Shown in pieces: positions 10,093 through 21,040 of a stretch of DNA of 64,000 nucleotides; the stretch's first letter is position 1, and each line of letters starts with the position of its first letter. Position numbers and translations under genes: made by a program. Below the pieces are notes generated by a model. It saw only the letters and a list, made by a program, of their open reading frames with translations. It was not told the DNA's origin and did no database searches. The stretch is from assembly GCA_024734495.1 (NCBI GenBank), contig JALMQS010000069.1:472961-536960 (forward strand), given 5' to 3'. Source of the stretch: Forficula auricularia (taxonomy: Eukaryota > Arthropoda > Insecta > Dermaptera > Forficulidae).

Positions 10093-11220
10093 TTTTTTCA
10101 TAAAATTCTTCGTTCAGAAAATCATTTTAAATTTACAAAATACTTGAATAAAATTTATTGTTTAAATTTCTACTCGACTGTTAAAATTTAATTTTTGATT
10201 TTATTATTTTATAATAATAAATTTTGTATTGACATTATTTCTTTCAGCAAGTAAACTGAATAAAAGTTGTTGTTCAATTAGTTACTTAATTATTTTTGCA
10301 AATTTAATTGTAATTTATTGTAAAAAAGTAATAATTTAGAATAATTTATTATAAGAATAAACTGTGATTAAATTATTGTTCATAAATCTTAAATTTGAAA
10401 TTTAAAATTTGGAAACATCATTAAAATATTTGTAACTGTAGCTTTTAAAAAGCCCGCCTCAATCTTTGTCGCTCGTTCCGCGCTCTCGCTTGCACTTCAA
10501 GCCTTAAATGGAACGCCTCAGAGCGAGGTAACGCTGCATGATTCATGTTTTTTCGTGCGTGCAGCCGGCTCCATCGAATTATAAGACGTTGTCACGTCAA
10601 AAAAAATATGATTATCTCTTTGAAAGTCCTAGATTCTGGATGGCGAGTCTTTTAAGTCAGGTGTGTCAAAATTCGGAAGAAAAAAAAACTTAGCTTAATA
10701 TCCATATAATTTGGTGATATTTGCAGCCCTAGTAAAAAAACTACTTATATTTGTGATATATTTATTTATTAAAGAAATAAATAAATCTTTACATTAGTGA
10801 CTTACCGAGCGTTGACAGTTCTTGTGCAAAGACCTTCCGAAAACCGATGAGGGTCACTTAAAATACTATCTAGGCGCATGCACCATCACTGTAAGAGATC
10901 CTCAATTTTAATATAATAATTAAATTGTCTAGATAAATATTATATATAATAAAATAAATAAAAAGAAGCAAAAAAATAATTGAATGAAAATGAAAACCCC
11001 TGTATATGAAAACATTTTTATTTTAATTAATGACAGAGATAGAAAGAGAAATATGCTAAAAGAAATATTCAAATTATATTAAATTCATATACCATATATA
11101 TATGGTGAAAGAGATAGAGAATGAAATAATAATAATGGAGAAATTTCAAACAAACAAAAATTATGATTTTTCTCAAATGAACATTCAAATTTATATAAAA
11201 GAAAACAAAGACACATTTAG
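10093..11220. other. Mostly AT-rich; one GC-rich block
   Basis: 10450-10560 is GC-rich (GCCCGCCTCAATCTTTGTCG) with no open frame I can assign and no partner in the window. The rest is AT-rich without recognisable features. Confidence 0.4.
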
Positions 11221-11224
11221 ATAT

Positions 11225-11228
<4 letters not shown>

Positions 11229-11264
<36 letters not shown>
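11229..11264. repeat. (TA)n microsatellite
   Basis: An uninterrupted TA dinucleotide run of about 18 units. Confidence 0.9.
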
Positions 11265-11268
<4 letters not shown>

Positions 11269-11317
11269 ATGCTCGAATGCTTGACTGGCTTGAATATATA
11301 TATAATATATTCTAGCC

Positions 11318-11467
11318 AGGGAAGCATTCGAGGATCATTATATTTTCTAGACATCATATAGGTATGATTTTATATATATGTGTATGTATATAATAAATAA
11401 TAATTATACTAAAATAAAAGATAAAAACATCGTATATAACAACTCTTATGAAATGATTTCAAACTGT
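11318..11467 (+). repeat. Dispersed direct repeat, copy 1
   Basis: CTAGCCAGGGAAGCATTCGA, CATCATATAGGTATG and TTATGAAATGATTTC match 15262-15427 in the same order and orientation with moderate divergence. It is non-coding. Confidence 0.55.
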
Positions 11468-11639
11468 CTGCATGTCAGAGCAGTATAGTTCAGCGTTTCA
11501 CAAAGTGTGGCACCGAGGGTCGTAGAAAAATTTTGCCGAAAAAAAATCTTAAATCTTTTGAAAACATTACATAAATTTATTGAAATCCATGCAAACTATG
11601 ATGAAGGAGATGTACATCTAGAAACACTATCAGTTTCAA

Positions 11640-11805
11640 TTCAAGAAGGAGACCCGGCTCTAACCAACTCACTCGACTCCCTGGCTCACCGAAGAACCGT
11701 TTCTGCCCTGTCCCTGTACTACAGATACTATCATGGTGTCTGCTCAGTCGAGCTGAAATCAATTATCCCCAATAAAGCCCTCTTTACTAGAAACAGCGGT
11801 TTTCG
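11640..11805 (+). pseudogene. Non-LTR retrotransposon RT C-terminal fragment
   Basis: The frame encodes SLDSLAHRRTVSALSLYYRY and YHGVCSVELKSIIPNKA, the conserved C-terminal end of a Jockey/I-type LINE reverse transcriptase. The same block appears in the LINE at 52231-52796 (LDSLAHRRSVSALSHFYRYY). Only about 55 codons remain. The open frame continues into unrelated flanking sequence on both sides, so the longer open frame here is not a gene. Confidence 0.75.
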
Positions 11806-11807
11806 AG

Positions 11808-12090
11808 TATTTTATATAGATATAGGAAATTATAATTTCGTCATAAAAACTCGAAAAAAGTTTCTTTTTGTACCCCTTGAAAAAAAGGAACAATTTGATA
11901 AGGGTCCCTTATCATCAGCTTTCCAATTTTTTTAGAAAATAAATATTTGAATTTCGAAGGGACTATACTTATTTCTAGTAGATTATTTTATATAGATATA
12001 GGAAATTATAGTTTTGTCATAGAAGCCCGAAAAAAGTTTCTTTTTTAACCTATGAAGAAAATGAAGAATTTAATAAGGGTTAATCAAGTT
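11808..12090 (+). repeat. Two diverged tandem units
   Basis: ATATAGATATAGGAAATTATA and GAAAAAAGTTTCTTTTT occur at 11808-11925 and again at 11985-12090. The GATAAGGGTCCC word inside also occurs at 20900, 21640 and 21810, tying this to the repeats there. Confidence 0.55.
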
Positions 12091-12099
12091 AATATTATA

Positions 12100-13750
12100 T
12101 TTTGTTTTTATATTCAACATTCGTGTGTCCTTATTGATAAGGCCACAAAAAAAAAAAAAAAAAAAAATGAAGGAAAGTGAAAATTATTCAAAAAATTAAG
12201 AATTTAAATTTAAATTCAATTGTTTTTTTGGAATTCTACACATTACTAGTTAATCTGTAACGTGTCTATTTGAGATATTATATCCTCTCTATCTGAATTT
12301 TTCAAACTTTTATGGAACATTGCAAATTTGTATTGTAACCAAGATCAATTGATTTATGTAAAAAACTTGAAAATACTTTTTAACTGGCAAAAATCGAAAG
12401 TTAAAAGGTAAAACAGAACAGAACGTTTGCATGAATTACAATTTCTTAAAAATTCTGGAAAAATGTGGCGTATTTAATAATTATATGTGCGTAATAATTA
12501 TATGTGGGATATTGTGTTATAAAATCACTTAATATATTTATTTCATAATATTTCGTTTTCTATTGGTCATAGAACAAAATAGTTAAATTCATATTTGTAG
12601 AGTATTAAATTCTCTACAAAAATGTTCCTTTGCATTTTTTTGATAGGGTCAACTGTTTCTGAAATAATTTAGTTTTACTATAAAATAGGAATTATTTGTT
12701 TTTGTTATTGTTATTGTTTTTGATAAATTCTTGGAAAATATTGTAAATACCTGTACTTTAGGTCACTGGGCTAATTGATGATTTATTACCTTTAATTTAT
12801 GCAGAATTTAAATTTAAATGCTTAAAGGAATTTTTATGACGGCAATAAAACTATAAACACACACACACACACATAGACATTCACACAAAGAAATACAACA
12901 AAAACATTTCATAGTAAATGGTTCATTGATTAAAAGCGAAGAAATTGGCAATGAATGAAAAGAAAAGATATATTTTATAAATTGAATAATTCGAAAAGTA
13001 TTACAGATATCGAAACAGCGTTTTCTCAGTTGCATTTTTTATAATTAGAGAAAAATTACTTTCAAGTCTCTGTACGTTCTCAATAAATTTTATAATTAAT
13101 CGAAATTTAATAAATTATTCAAAATTATTTTTTCCTAATACCCTGGGGTGCAAAAAAATCAATACTTTATTAAATGGTAAATCATTTTTAATTTTTTTTA
13201 CAAGTAATCGTACATTATTGTAATTATTACTTATAGCAAGTGTAATTGCTACTTTTCGTTGACTTCGCCCTTGATTAATTCGTCACCCAATTTGAACTGC
13301 TTGAACTTCAGAAATATCCATTTTGTATATTTTATCTTTCTATCAATGATGCTTAATTCAAAATTATTCATTTTATTGATATTTCAAATGGAATTTGAAC
13401 TTTTATTAAAAATTTATAACATAAATGTAAAGGAACATTGAGAAAGTATGATAATTTGTAATTGTATCTTTTAATTTAATTTAATTTTTTTTATAAAATT
13501 CAAAAATAATCAACAATATTTATTGAATAATATTAGTTTAAGAGTTAATAGAACAAATTATATCGTTATTTGTAAAAATTTCAAAGATAATTTGGTATTT
13601 AGTCAAGTTTTTATTGGTGGCTCAATTTTTTTGCACAGCATTGTATTAGTTCATGAAAATAAGATACACCTTTTTTTCATCATTTCCTTCCTCCTTTCAT
13701 GTTGATATGGGACCTTAATTAATTAATAAAATAATAATAATAATAATACT
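12100..13750. other. AT-rich sequence with simple repeats
   Basis: A poly-A run (about 12148-12167) and a short (AC)n run near 12860 are the only structures seen. No gene or dispersed repeat was recognised. Confidence 0.45.
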
Positions 13751-14014
13751 AACATCCTTAATGTAGTTGTTTCGCGACAATACTAGCAAAAAGTTAATGC
13801 TAGAGTATATAAAACAGACAATAAGGATTCATAGTTCATAAGCCCAAAACTTTTTGCTGTTTATGTGCCGATTCTGGCCAATCCCGTGCTCGTTTGACAA
13901 ATCTGGCACCATTGTAAGAGATTGAATATTTTTATATTAAAATGACAGATAAAATATATTGAAGGAGACAATAAAAGAGTGTGTCTTCTGCTGGAATTAT
14001 AAATTTTATTTATT

Positions 14015-14068
14015 TATATCGAGACTATAATTTCGAGGGCTTTGCCCTCTTCATCAGTCTATTACAAT
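14015..14068 (-). ncRNA. Type I hammerhead ribozyme-like, left arm
   Basis: On the - strand: CTGATGA (14051-14057), a stem II hairpin GAGGGC-AAA-GCCCTC, then GAAA, TTATAG and TC. Compared with the other arm one base after GAAA differs (ACTATAGT becomes ATTATAGT), which removes the second base pair of the very short stem III. Confidence 0.65.
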
Positions 14069-14114
14069 GGATTCACAGGAATTACACAGGAAGAAATTAA
14101 TTCCTGTGAATCTA

Positions 14115-14168
14115 TTGTAATAGACTGATGAAGAGGGCAAAGCCCTCGAAACTATAGTCTCGTTATAA
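14115..14168 (+). ncRNA. Type I hammerhead ribozyme-like, right arm
   Basis: All core elements are present: CTGATGA (14125-14131); stem II GAGGGC (14133-14138), loop AAA, GCCCTC (14142-14147); GAAA (14148-14151); a two-pair stem III AC-TATA-GT; and the cleavage triplet GTC (14157-14159). Stem I can form between TGTAATAGA just before the core and TCGTTATA just after GTC, with one bulged A. Hammerheads with such a short stem III are known from Penelope-like elements. Self-cleavage, expected after C14159, has not been shown here. Confidence 0.75.
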
Positions 14169-14791
14169 ATAAATAAAATTTATAATTCCAGCAGAAGACA
14201 CATCTTTTATTGTCTCCTTCAATATATAAAAATTCTGCTATTCTCGGCAAAAATTTTCAATTTGATAAAATACATTTTAAGTTTCTATAAAAATCGTTTT
14301 GTTATTTTTTAACAAATGTAATCAACGCCTACGTTATACCTTATGAAAATTATAATTTTGAAAAAATCTAGCGCATTCATCTTTGGCTGGTTAAATAAAT
14401 GCGCTGTTGACAAATTGTTTTTAATGTAAATTTTTTTTAATACATTTTTCATTATTTATTCATTATTATCTCAGAAACTGTGTTGTCATTATGAATCAAA
14501 ATTGTCTTACAATATGTATTGGTTATTATTTAATGTTGGTTTAGTTTTTTATAAAAATGGTAAAGAGGGTTTCCTAATTATAATTAAATAAGTATGTAAA
14601 TTTTCCAATATCCCGCATAGTGCAATGTTAAAGAGCCTGAAAAACTCGATTTTTGAAATTTAATATCTCCGGAACTCTATTGTTCATAAATTTGGTTTTG
14701 CCACCAATCGATGTAGAAGTATTTAAATAATAATCTGTATAAATTTCAAAAAAATCCTAAGAAAACGCATTTGTCGGAACAACTACCTTAA

Positions 14792-15845
14792 GTCCAAAAT
14801 ATCAGGAATTTTTACCAATTAAAAGTTCAATATGGGAGCCTGAGGTTACGTGAGTCCAAACTGCGCCCTACTGTCCATTGTCTTATGGGAGGGTTAAAGT
14901 GTTAGAACCCTATCCCCCCCCCCTTCGAAATGTTGAAGTAAGAATCGAAATTTTACAGGATATAAATAAACGTTCAATAAAAATTTACTAAAAAAAAATA
15001 CTCGGATAAAAGAAATCTAGGCATCAGGGAGGTCATCTGTCCTATTTGATGTATGGAATATGGATGGAATGTAATGTTATATGGATGGATATATCAATTT
15101 ATTTCAAATTCCATTGATAAAGGGAAAATTTCTCCAGAAACGTTTGGACGTTTGATAAACACTTATAAAAGATGCTTTTATAAAAGAATAGTATTTTTTA
15201 AAGATGTTTCACCTTGCACCAACACCATAATCTCTACTAATTAGTATTTTTTATATATCCCTCTAGCCAGCGAAGCAGTCAAGCATCATTATATTCTCTA
15301 CTTATCATATAGTTATGTCTATCGTATATGCCTATAGGTAGAGAGGTATATATTAAATAATAATTATATTAAAATGAAAAGAAAAAAACATAGTTTTATA
15401 AGGACATCTTGTGAAATGGTTTCCAACTAATTATTCAGTTACGTTTATTTATTATTTTTTCCTTTTTGCTATTTAAAATCTTGTCTCTTTAAATATATAT
15501 ATACCTATTGCTATAGGTTTATCAAAAGTATTTTTTCTTCCTCTATCGCTGCTTCCAATTTTTAATTTGTATATGTATGAGTGTGAGTGTAAGGTACTTA
15601 TTTTTTTCTCTTTGAACTTTCCCTCTTACTTTCACTTACCTATATAAAGTCAAAGGCCAAGCTCATAGATATTCTAATGGAATTAATAAAATAAGCCTGA
15701 TTCTAGTTTCCAAATATAGTTAATAAATATAGTGATTTCTTAGCCTTATATAAAAAAAAATTAAATACTTAATATCTACCGAAATAAGTACCAGTAAGCC
15801 GCCAAGATACATTTCCCTCAAATTCAAATGAAAAGAGAATATATC
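14792..15845. other. AT-rich sequence; one dispersed repeat copy
   Basis: 15262-15427 is the second copy of the repeat at 11318-11467. The word AAAGATGTTTCACCTTGCAC at 15199 recurs at 18494. No gene was recognised. Confidence 0.45.
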
Positions 15846-16660
15846 GGGTGAGTTTTTACTTTATCCAATGCGAAGCATGGGAGAAAGTATTGGAATCGCT
15901 CTCGCGGCAAGCGCTGACTTCAAAGGGTCCTCAGGTAAAGACTACGGAACCCATAGACTCAATTAAGGTCACAAATTGAAGTATTCAATGAGATTGAATT
16001 TTAGCACGTGACGGTTTTGCCAAAAATTACCTGGAATCTCGTCGAGAGGCCAAAAAGTGACATTTTTTTTGGAAGTGCGTGGGGATGTATGTATGTATGT
16101 GTGTGTGTGTGTGTGTGTTATCGTTATTTTCGTCTACGATTTTTTCCACACCTTTGCACTGATTGAAATGAAATTGAAAACCTACCATTAGTTTAACAAA
16201 GTGAAGCGCTGATTAGTTTTTGGTACATATCGGTCCACAAACATTGTACTTTATTTCCGTACTTTTTTAGTTTTTTTTAAATATCTTGAAAATGACTTAA
16301 CCAATTTTGATGAAATTTAAAATCCTAATTAAGTACCTTGGGGACCACAAAAAAGGTTAAATAAAGTTTTTAGTAAAATTATATTTTAAAGTACTTTACT
16401 CAAGAACATATTAATATTTCAAATGAATTTGGATAAAGTTTAGCAACGATCCGTTGCAGTTTATTTTTTATCTTGAGACACTCTTATAACTCAAAAACAG
16501 TGGATTATATTAAAAAAGTTTCAAATAAAAGTTTATTTATTTCAGCGGGGAAGCTAAACTACGCTATTGTTTGTCGAGCTAGAACAAGCTTTCAAGGGTA
16601 TTTTGAGGTCAAGGTCTGTTTTTTTAAATAAATAATAATAATAATAATAATATAATAATA

Positions 16661-17095
16661 CAAGGGTATGGTCAAGTATTGTAATCGTTCATGAAAAAAG
16701 GTTTTTTTTTCTTCTTTTTTTCAAAATATCTCAAAAACGACTGAAACTATTTTGATTAAAAAAATTGAGCGAAACTATGGCATTTCGGTCTACAAAAAAG
16801 CCCTTTTAAGTGAACATCAAAAAAATTATATTTTTCGATAATAATTGTTTTTTCAAAATGTCTGTCCGTTACCAAATTTTTGTGGACGAGCTAGCTCAAA
16901 AACTAGTTTGAATATGAAAACCAAATTTCACACGTGGTTTTGGTCCATTAAGATTAAGAGATGATTAGATTTTGGTGCATATTGACCCAAAATTAAAGTG
17001 GCTGGAGAGAGGGTTAATAATTAAAAACCCCCAGAAGTCTAAAAATTCAAAAAATAGCCCACCCCCCTACAACAAAAAAATTAAATATTTTTATT
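16661..17095 (+). mobile_element. ACTTTACCATAC-type MITE, fragment
   Basis: The order of GGTATGGTCAAGTATTGTAA, TCAAAAACG(A/G)CTGAAAC, GTGGACGAGCTAGCTCAAAA, ATTAAGAG(A/C)TGATTAGATT and the CCCAAAATTAA block is shared with 25648-26191, 27909-28830, 30166-30715 and 49944-50508. The left terminal inverted repeat is missing. It is non-coding. Confidence 0.65.
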
Positions 17096-17832
17096 GGTTC
17101 CAAACTGTCCAGCAGCCCATCGAACTTTTGCTCACAGAGCACGCTGTGTAATTAAAAATGTTATTTTAATTAATATTTGGAAAGAAAAAATAAAGTTTAT
17201 ATAAATAAAATAACAAAACAATTCGATTGATAATTTCATTTTCGGAATTGATATTCAAAGAAATAGATATGGCCAGGCAGGCCCGGGAGTAGCTTATCAG
17301 TTATCAGTAACGGTTGTCTTCGCCCAGGCGAGGGCTTAGTCGGCCGTTCGCTGCCAAATCGAACATATTACACCACAAAGTAACTTATTTATTTAAAATT
17401 TATTAGTTAATTAATATATATGTAATGATTTATATATAATTTAAGTCAAGTTCATGTCTTTACTTTGCTATTTATACCTGGTGAGTTTTTTTATCTTGAG
17501 ACAGTCTTATAACTCAAAAACAGTTCATTATGTGAAAAAAGTTTCAAACAAAAGTTTATTTATATCAAGGGGGAAACTAAACTATGCTATTTGTTGACCT
17601 AGAACAAGCTTTCAAAGGTATTTCGAGGTCAAGTTCTGTTTTTTAAATAGAAATCTATATGTTTCTCTACATATTCTTAATCTAGATAAGAGTAAATAAA
17701 TATTATATTTAATTATAAATTGTGTTGTTTGAGGCTTTTGAAAACCTTGAAAACAGATGTAATGTCTTCGTTAGGAAAAAGGAAATAAAATTTCTTTATA
17801 TTCTAACAAATTTATTTTCATGAAAAACTTAT

Positions 17833-17876
17833 GAGACGTTTCGGCGGATATTCTCACACCATCATCAGTCTGCAGG
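17833..17876 (-). ncRNA. Hammerhead ribozyme-like, left arm of palindrome
   Basis: On the - strand: CTGATGA (17862-17868), hairpin GGTG/CGCC, GAAA (17839-17842), then CGTC. Same core as the right arm (18014-18064). Confidence 0.65.
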
Positions 17877-18013
17877 GAAACATAATCTTAATTACAGTAA
17901 TTACTATTACATGTCATTCTCAAGATAAAAGAAGAAAAGAACTCAGTTCTTTTCTTCTTTTATCTTGAGAATGACATGTAATTAGTAATTTACTGTAATT
18001 AAGATTATGTTTC

Positions 18014-18064
18014 CCTTGCAGACTGATGATGGTGTGAGAATATCCGCCGAAACGTCTCATAAGT
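18014..18064 (+). ncRNA. Hammerhead ribozyme-like, right arm of palindrome
   Basis: CTGATGA (18023-18029), stem II GGTG/CGCC with a 10-base loop, GAAA (18049-18052) and GTC (18054-18056). Stem I pairs GA with TC and, after a 3x3 internal loop, CTT with AAG. GAAACGTC leaves no hairpin for stem III; the ACGT palindrome could pair between two molecules, as in hammerheads that work as dimers. Confidence 0.65.
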
Positions 18065-18221
18065 TTTTCATGAAAATAAATTTGTTAGAATATAAAGAAA
18101 TTTTATTTTTTCCTAACGAAGACATTACATCTGTTTTCAAGGTTTTCAAGAGCCTCAAAAACACCACAATTTATAATTTTAAAACATTATAGTACCATAT
18201 CTAAATTATATTTAATATTAA

Positions 18222-18449
18222 TTTACTATGAGTTAGGGATTCTTGGTCACTTGTTTCACATTAAAATTAAAAAATTAAAAGATGTAAAAATTTTTTTCAA
18301 TATTTATATATTTCTAATGTTATAATTTTGTACTTTCCTGAAGATGAGTTTACAGCTCGAAATATATATATTGAAAAATTTTTTACATCTTTTAATTTTT
18401 TAATTTTAATGTGAAACAAGTGACCAAGAATCCCTAACTCATAGTAAAT
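18222..18449. repeat. Foldback with hammerhead-like word in the loop
   Basis: Arms of about 90 bp (TTACTATGAGTTAGGGATTC edge) are inverted. The spacer and right arm carry CTGAAGATGAG, an ACAG loop and CTC, then GAAA and TATATATAT on the + strand (about 18352-18385). Stem II is only GAG/CTC and no CGTC follows, so ribozyme identity is weak. Confidence 0.5.
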
Positions 18450-19282
18450 GAATATTAAATATAATATTTATTTACTCTTATCTTTATTAAAGATGTTTCA
18501 CCTTGCACCAACACCACAATCTCTATTAATTATTCTTAATCTAGAAAAAAAAACTGAACAACTTTCATTAGGACAATTTTTTTATACGTCAAATAAAAAA
18601 ATATTAAATCAATTAGATCTCAAAAAATCCAAATAAATATTTTTAACAATCTTTCAACTTAATTATCAAATAATAATGATCAAATATTTAATTAATAAAT
18701 AAATAAATTAATAATAATTAATAATTTAATCATTTTTCTTCACTGTTCTGGGACATTCCAGAGAGTAATGCAAGTCTTCTGGATGAATTTCTGTTCCAAT
18801 TTCCTTATTTTGGCCTTTTAGGTTTCTTTGTAGCTTTTACATTTCCTATTTTTTTTTTTAATATCTTTACAACACGATAAAATGAAGCTCCTGAGGGCAA
18901 AATTATTAAATTATTTATTTAATAATTAAATATTTGAGTATTAGTATTTGATAATTAAATTGAATGATTGTTAAAAATATTTATTAGGATATAGGTCTAA
19001 TGAAAGTTCTTCAGTTTTTTTTTTCAAGATTAAGAATATATACAGAAATATATGGGTTTCTATTTAAAAAACAGAACTTGACCTCGAAATACCCCTGAAT
19101 GTTTGTTCGAGGTCGACAAACAATAGCGTAGTTTAGTTTCCCCCTCGATATAAATAAACTTTTATTTGAAACTTTTTTCATTTAATGCCTTGTTTTTGAG
19201 TTATAAGACTGTCTCAAGATAAAAAAACTCACCCGCTATAGCGAACGATTTACCTAAGTAAAAACACATAATTATATGTACA

Positions 19283-19779
19283 ACTGGAGACACTGGGGGG
19301 GTCATATAGGCTAGGCGGTAGCGTGACAGCCCAACAAGGTTTTTTTTAAAGCCATTTCCTTGTAAAACAAAAATAAAGTTATATCCCTACCCCTTAATTT
19401 AAGAAGGGAAAAACCCGAAAATGTTTGTAAATAAGTAAATAATATATTAATTCATAACTACGAATACATTGTATGTAATGTAGATTAAACTTAAAAAAAA
19501 ATAATATTCCATATCCCGGAGTGTTAGGGATATTATTGTAAAAAATGTATATAAATCTTTTTGGCTAATAAACACTTTATAAAAAAAAAAAAAAAAAAAG
19601 TAGCGTGACAGCGAGCTAACCAGGGGACCCGGGTTCGAATCCGACTCGAGGCATCCAGCTAAAATCTGACCCCCGGGGGTAGAGACAAATTTTAAAAATA
19701 TAACTAGTATCGTAATTAGGCTTATGGCTAGAAGGGCCGAAAAGTCAAAAAAAAAACAAAAAAAAAAACTGGAGACACT
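19283..19779 (+). mobile_element. tRNA-derived SINE with target duplication, interrupted
   Basis: The element (19295-19767) lies between two copies of ACTGGAGACACT (19283-19294 and 19768-19779). The head has an A-box-like GGCTAGGCGGTAGCGTG and a B box GGTTCGAATCC; the tail reads TAGTATCGTAATTAGGC, GGCTAGAAGGGCCGAAAAGTC and an A-rich end. A 269-bp poly-A insertion plus its target copy split the head. Without it the SINE is about 190 bp. Two other partial copies lie at 5987-6041 and 57449-57582. Confidence 0.82.
19331..19599 (+). mobile_element. Poly-A retro-insertion inside the SINE
   Basis: The 269-bp insert lies between two copies of GTAGCGTGACAGC (19318-19330 and 19600-19612) and ends in AATAAACACTTTAT and about 19 A's. 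It has the layout of LINE-mediated retrotransposition: a 5'-truncated LINE 3' end or a processed transcript. No reading frame can be assigned, so its source is unknown. Confidence 0.75.
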
Positions 19780-19929
19780 TAAATTTTATATTTAATTGAA
19801 AATATTTTGTTTTGCCGAAAGTAGCAAAGTTCTTGATGTTGAAAAAGAAATCAATGAGGTTGTCATCTGCTAAATGCAAATAAATATATCTTATAATATT
19901 AAGCAATTCTTGTACTAGGTATATATAAT

Positions 19930-20418
19930 CGACTGAATGTTTTCTACATTTGATTCAATCGCGAATCTAATGTAGGGAATTTTTGTCAAATATTGAGTGA
20001 AAATAATATTTGAACTTATATATTTCTAACTTGACAAATATTTCCTACATTAGATTCGCGATTGAATCAAATGTAGAAAACATTCGGTTAATTAATGGCA
20101 GGCATCTAACATACATACTAATAGATCTAGCGCTCTGTACTGGGAGATCGAATATATAACATCTGAGATTTCAAATTCACTTGGTGATCCATCCGAATGT
20201 CTAGCGGGCTATACGCGAAATGACGTTGGATTGTAGCTAAGTGGATCACATCTTTTTCTCTCTTGGTCCAGACTTAATACTCCGCAGACTCCAATAGCGT
20301 AATCCGCAGTAGTCTCTCGAGATAAAAATATCTTTTTCAAATCAGCGCGGTCAAAATAATTCTCGTTGACGTATCAATTATTCTTTGATATATTAATGAG
20401 GAAAATTAAAATTTATAT
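19930..20418 (-). mobile_element. Left arm of a long foldback element
   Basis: This ~490-bp arm is repeated in inverted orientation at 22680-24505 (with insertions) and in part at 55650-57030. Landmarks are TTGATTCAATCGCGAATCTA (itself in a local hairpin at 19940-20090), GGCAGGCATCTAACATAC, GGATCACATCTTTTTCTC, ACTCCGCAGACTCCAATAGC and ATATATCAAAG-type edges. No transposase was seen between the arms. Confidence 0.65.
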
Positions 20419-20560
20419 ATATAATCGGTTTCTCGAAAACGAGTCTACCGATTTCGATGAAAATCTCGTACTAGGGATTTTGTGGGTCGACATATTAATC
20501 TGTCAGGGTCTCATCTTCGAGTTACTTTAATTTGATTGTTTGTTTGTTTTTTATTTACAG

Positions 20561-20669
20561 GTAAAGGAACTGGAGGAATGGCGCTTCATTCCAACTCAAA
20601 AAGAATCGCGAGTGTCAGAATGCTTGGAGAACCACCAATCCAGATCAAGACGAGACGTTGGCTGTTAAG
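20561..20669 (+). ncRNA. Candidate exon, 109 bp
   Basis: A GC-richer island lies between a pyrimidine-rich acceptor (TTTATTTACAG) and a donor (TTAAG then GTAATTG). One frame is open throughout (GMALHSNSKRIASVRMLGEP core) and another is open almost to the end, so coding status is undecided. Caution: the acceptor lies in a copy of a dispersed repeat whose other copies also read ATTTACAGGTGG at this place, so the splice site may be fortuitous. Confidence 0.3.
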
Positions 20670-21040
20670 GTAATTGATATATTTTAATTTTTAATTTAAG
20701 TATATTTATACTAATATATTGAAATTTATTTTTCAAGTAGGTAAGATTTTAATCAATTTTAAAATCATTAATTTTATTTGTGAATGTAAAATTTAAATTT
20801 AAATTATATTTTTACACATTACACACATGTATGAAATATACTATTTAAAATGCGTTTAGTTTTTTGAAAATTAATATATTATTTCCCCCGGAAATTTTCA
20901 ATCAAGTTGATAAGGGTCCCCCTTTGTATCAACTATCCATCTAAGAGATGGTTAAAAAATTTTCGAGATATTTTAAACTGAATATATTCTCTAATTTTTT
21001 GATTAGTTTTTTGATAATTTTTTTATTTATATAACTATAT

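Larger units (their letters stand above)
13948..14275. mobile_element. Penelope-like terminal foldback, copy 1, with target duplication
   Basis: A 304-bp insertion (13960-14263) starts TGAAGGAGACAATAAAAGAG and ends CTCGGCAAAAATTTTCAATTT. It lies between GATAAAATATAT (13948-13959) and GATAAAATACAT (14264-14275), a 12-bp target duplication with one change. Both arms carry hammerhead-like cores. The same ends bound 23641-23906 and 55918-56767; the last also encodes a GIY-YIG endonuclease frame, which identifies the family as Penelope-like. This copy has no coding sequence. Confidence 0.8.
13758..14791 (+). mobile_element. TTAA-flanked MITE, copy 2, interrupted
   Basis: TTAA sites at 13758-13761 and 14788-14791 bound an element that matches 2096-2803 in inverted orientation. 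It is interrupted at 13960-14263 by a Penelope-like foldback; without that and its target copy the length is about 710 bp, the same as copy 1. The ends read TGTAGTTGTTTCG and CGGAACAACTACC. Confidence 0.78.
17713..18177. repeat. 465-bp near-perfect palindrome with two hammerhead-like cores
   Basis: Arms of about 231 bp meet almost without a spacer at GAAAAGAACTCAGTTCTTTTC. Each arm contains a hammerhead-like core on its own strand. Few differences separate the arms, so the structure is young or kept similar by gene conversion. Outer edges read TTATAAATTGTGTTG and CAATTTATAA. Confidence 0.85.
15846..19247. mobile_element. Composite repeat with CGGGTGAGTTTTT ends
   Basis: CGGGTGAGTTTTT at about 15848 is inverted at 19230-19247, and a related word lies near 17480. 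A 180-bp block (TCTTGAGACAGTCTTATAAC, then TAGAACAAGCTTTCAA) occurs + at 16470-16630 and 17490-17660 and - at about 19050-19230, so 17480-19247 has long inverted ends. Inside lie a MITE fragment and two foldbacks. A (TATG)/(TG) microsatellite lies near 16085-16120. No transposase was found. Confidence 0.45.

Noticed and set aside
11507..11935. 142-codon open frame as a gene
   Set aside because: Only its middle part matches a LINE RT; the rest is flanking AT-rich sequence read through by chance.
18352..18385. Fully functional hammerhead at the 18.3-kb foldback
   Set aside because: Stem II has only three pairs and no NUH triplet with a stem III can be placed after GAAA; kept only as a hammerhead-like word.
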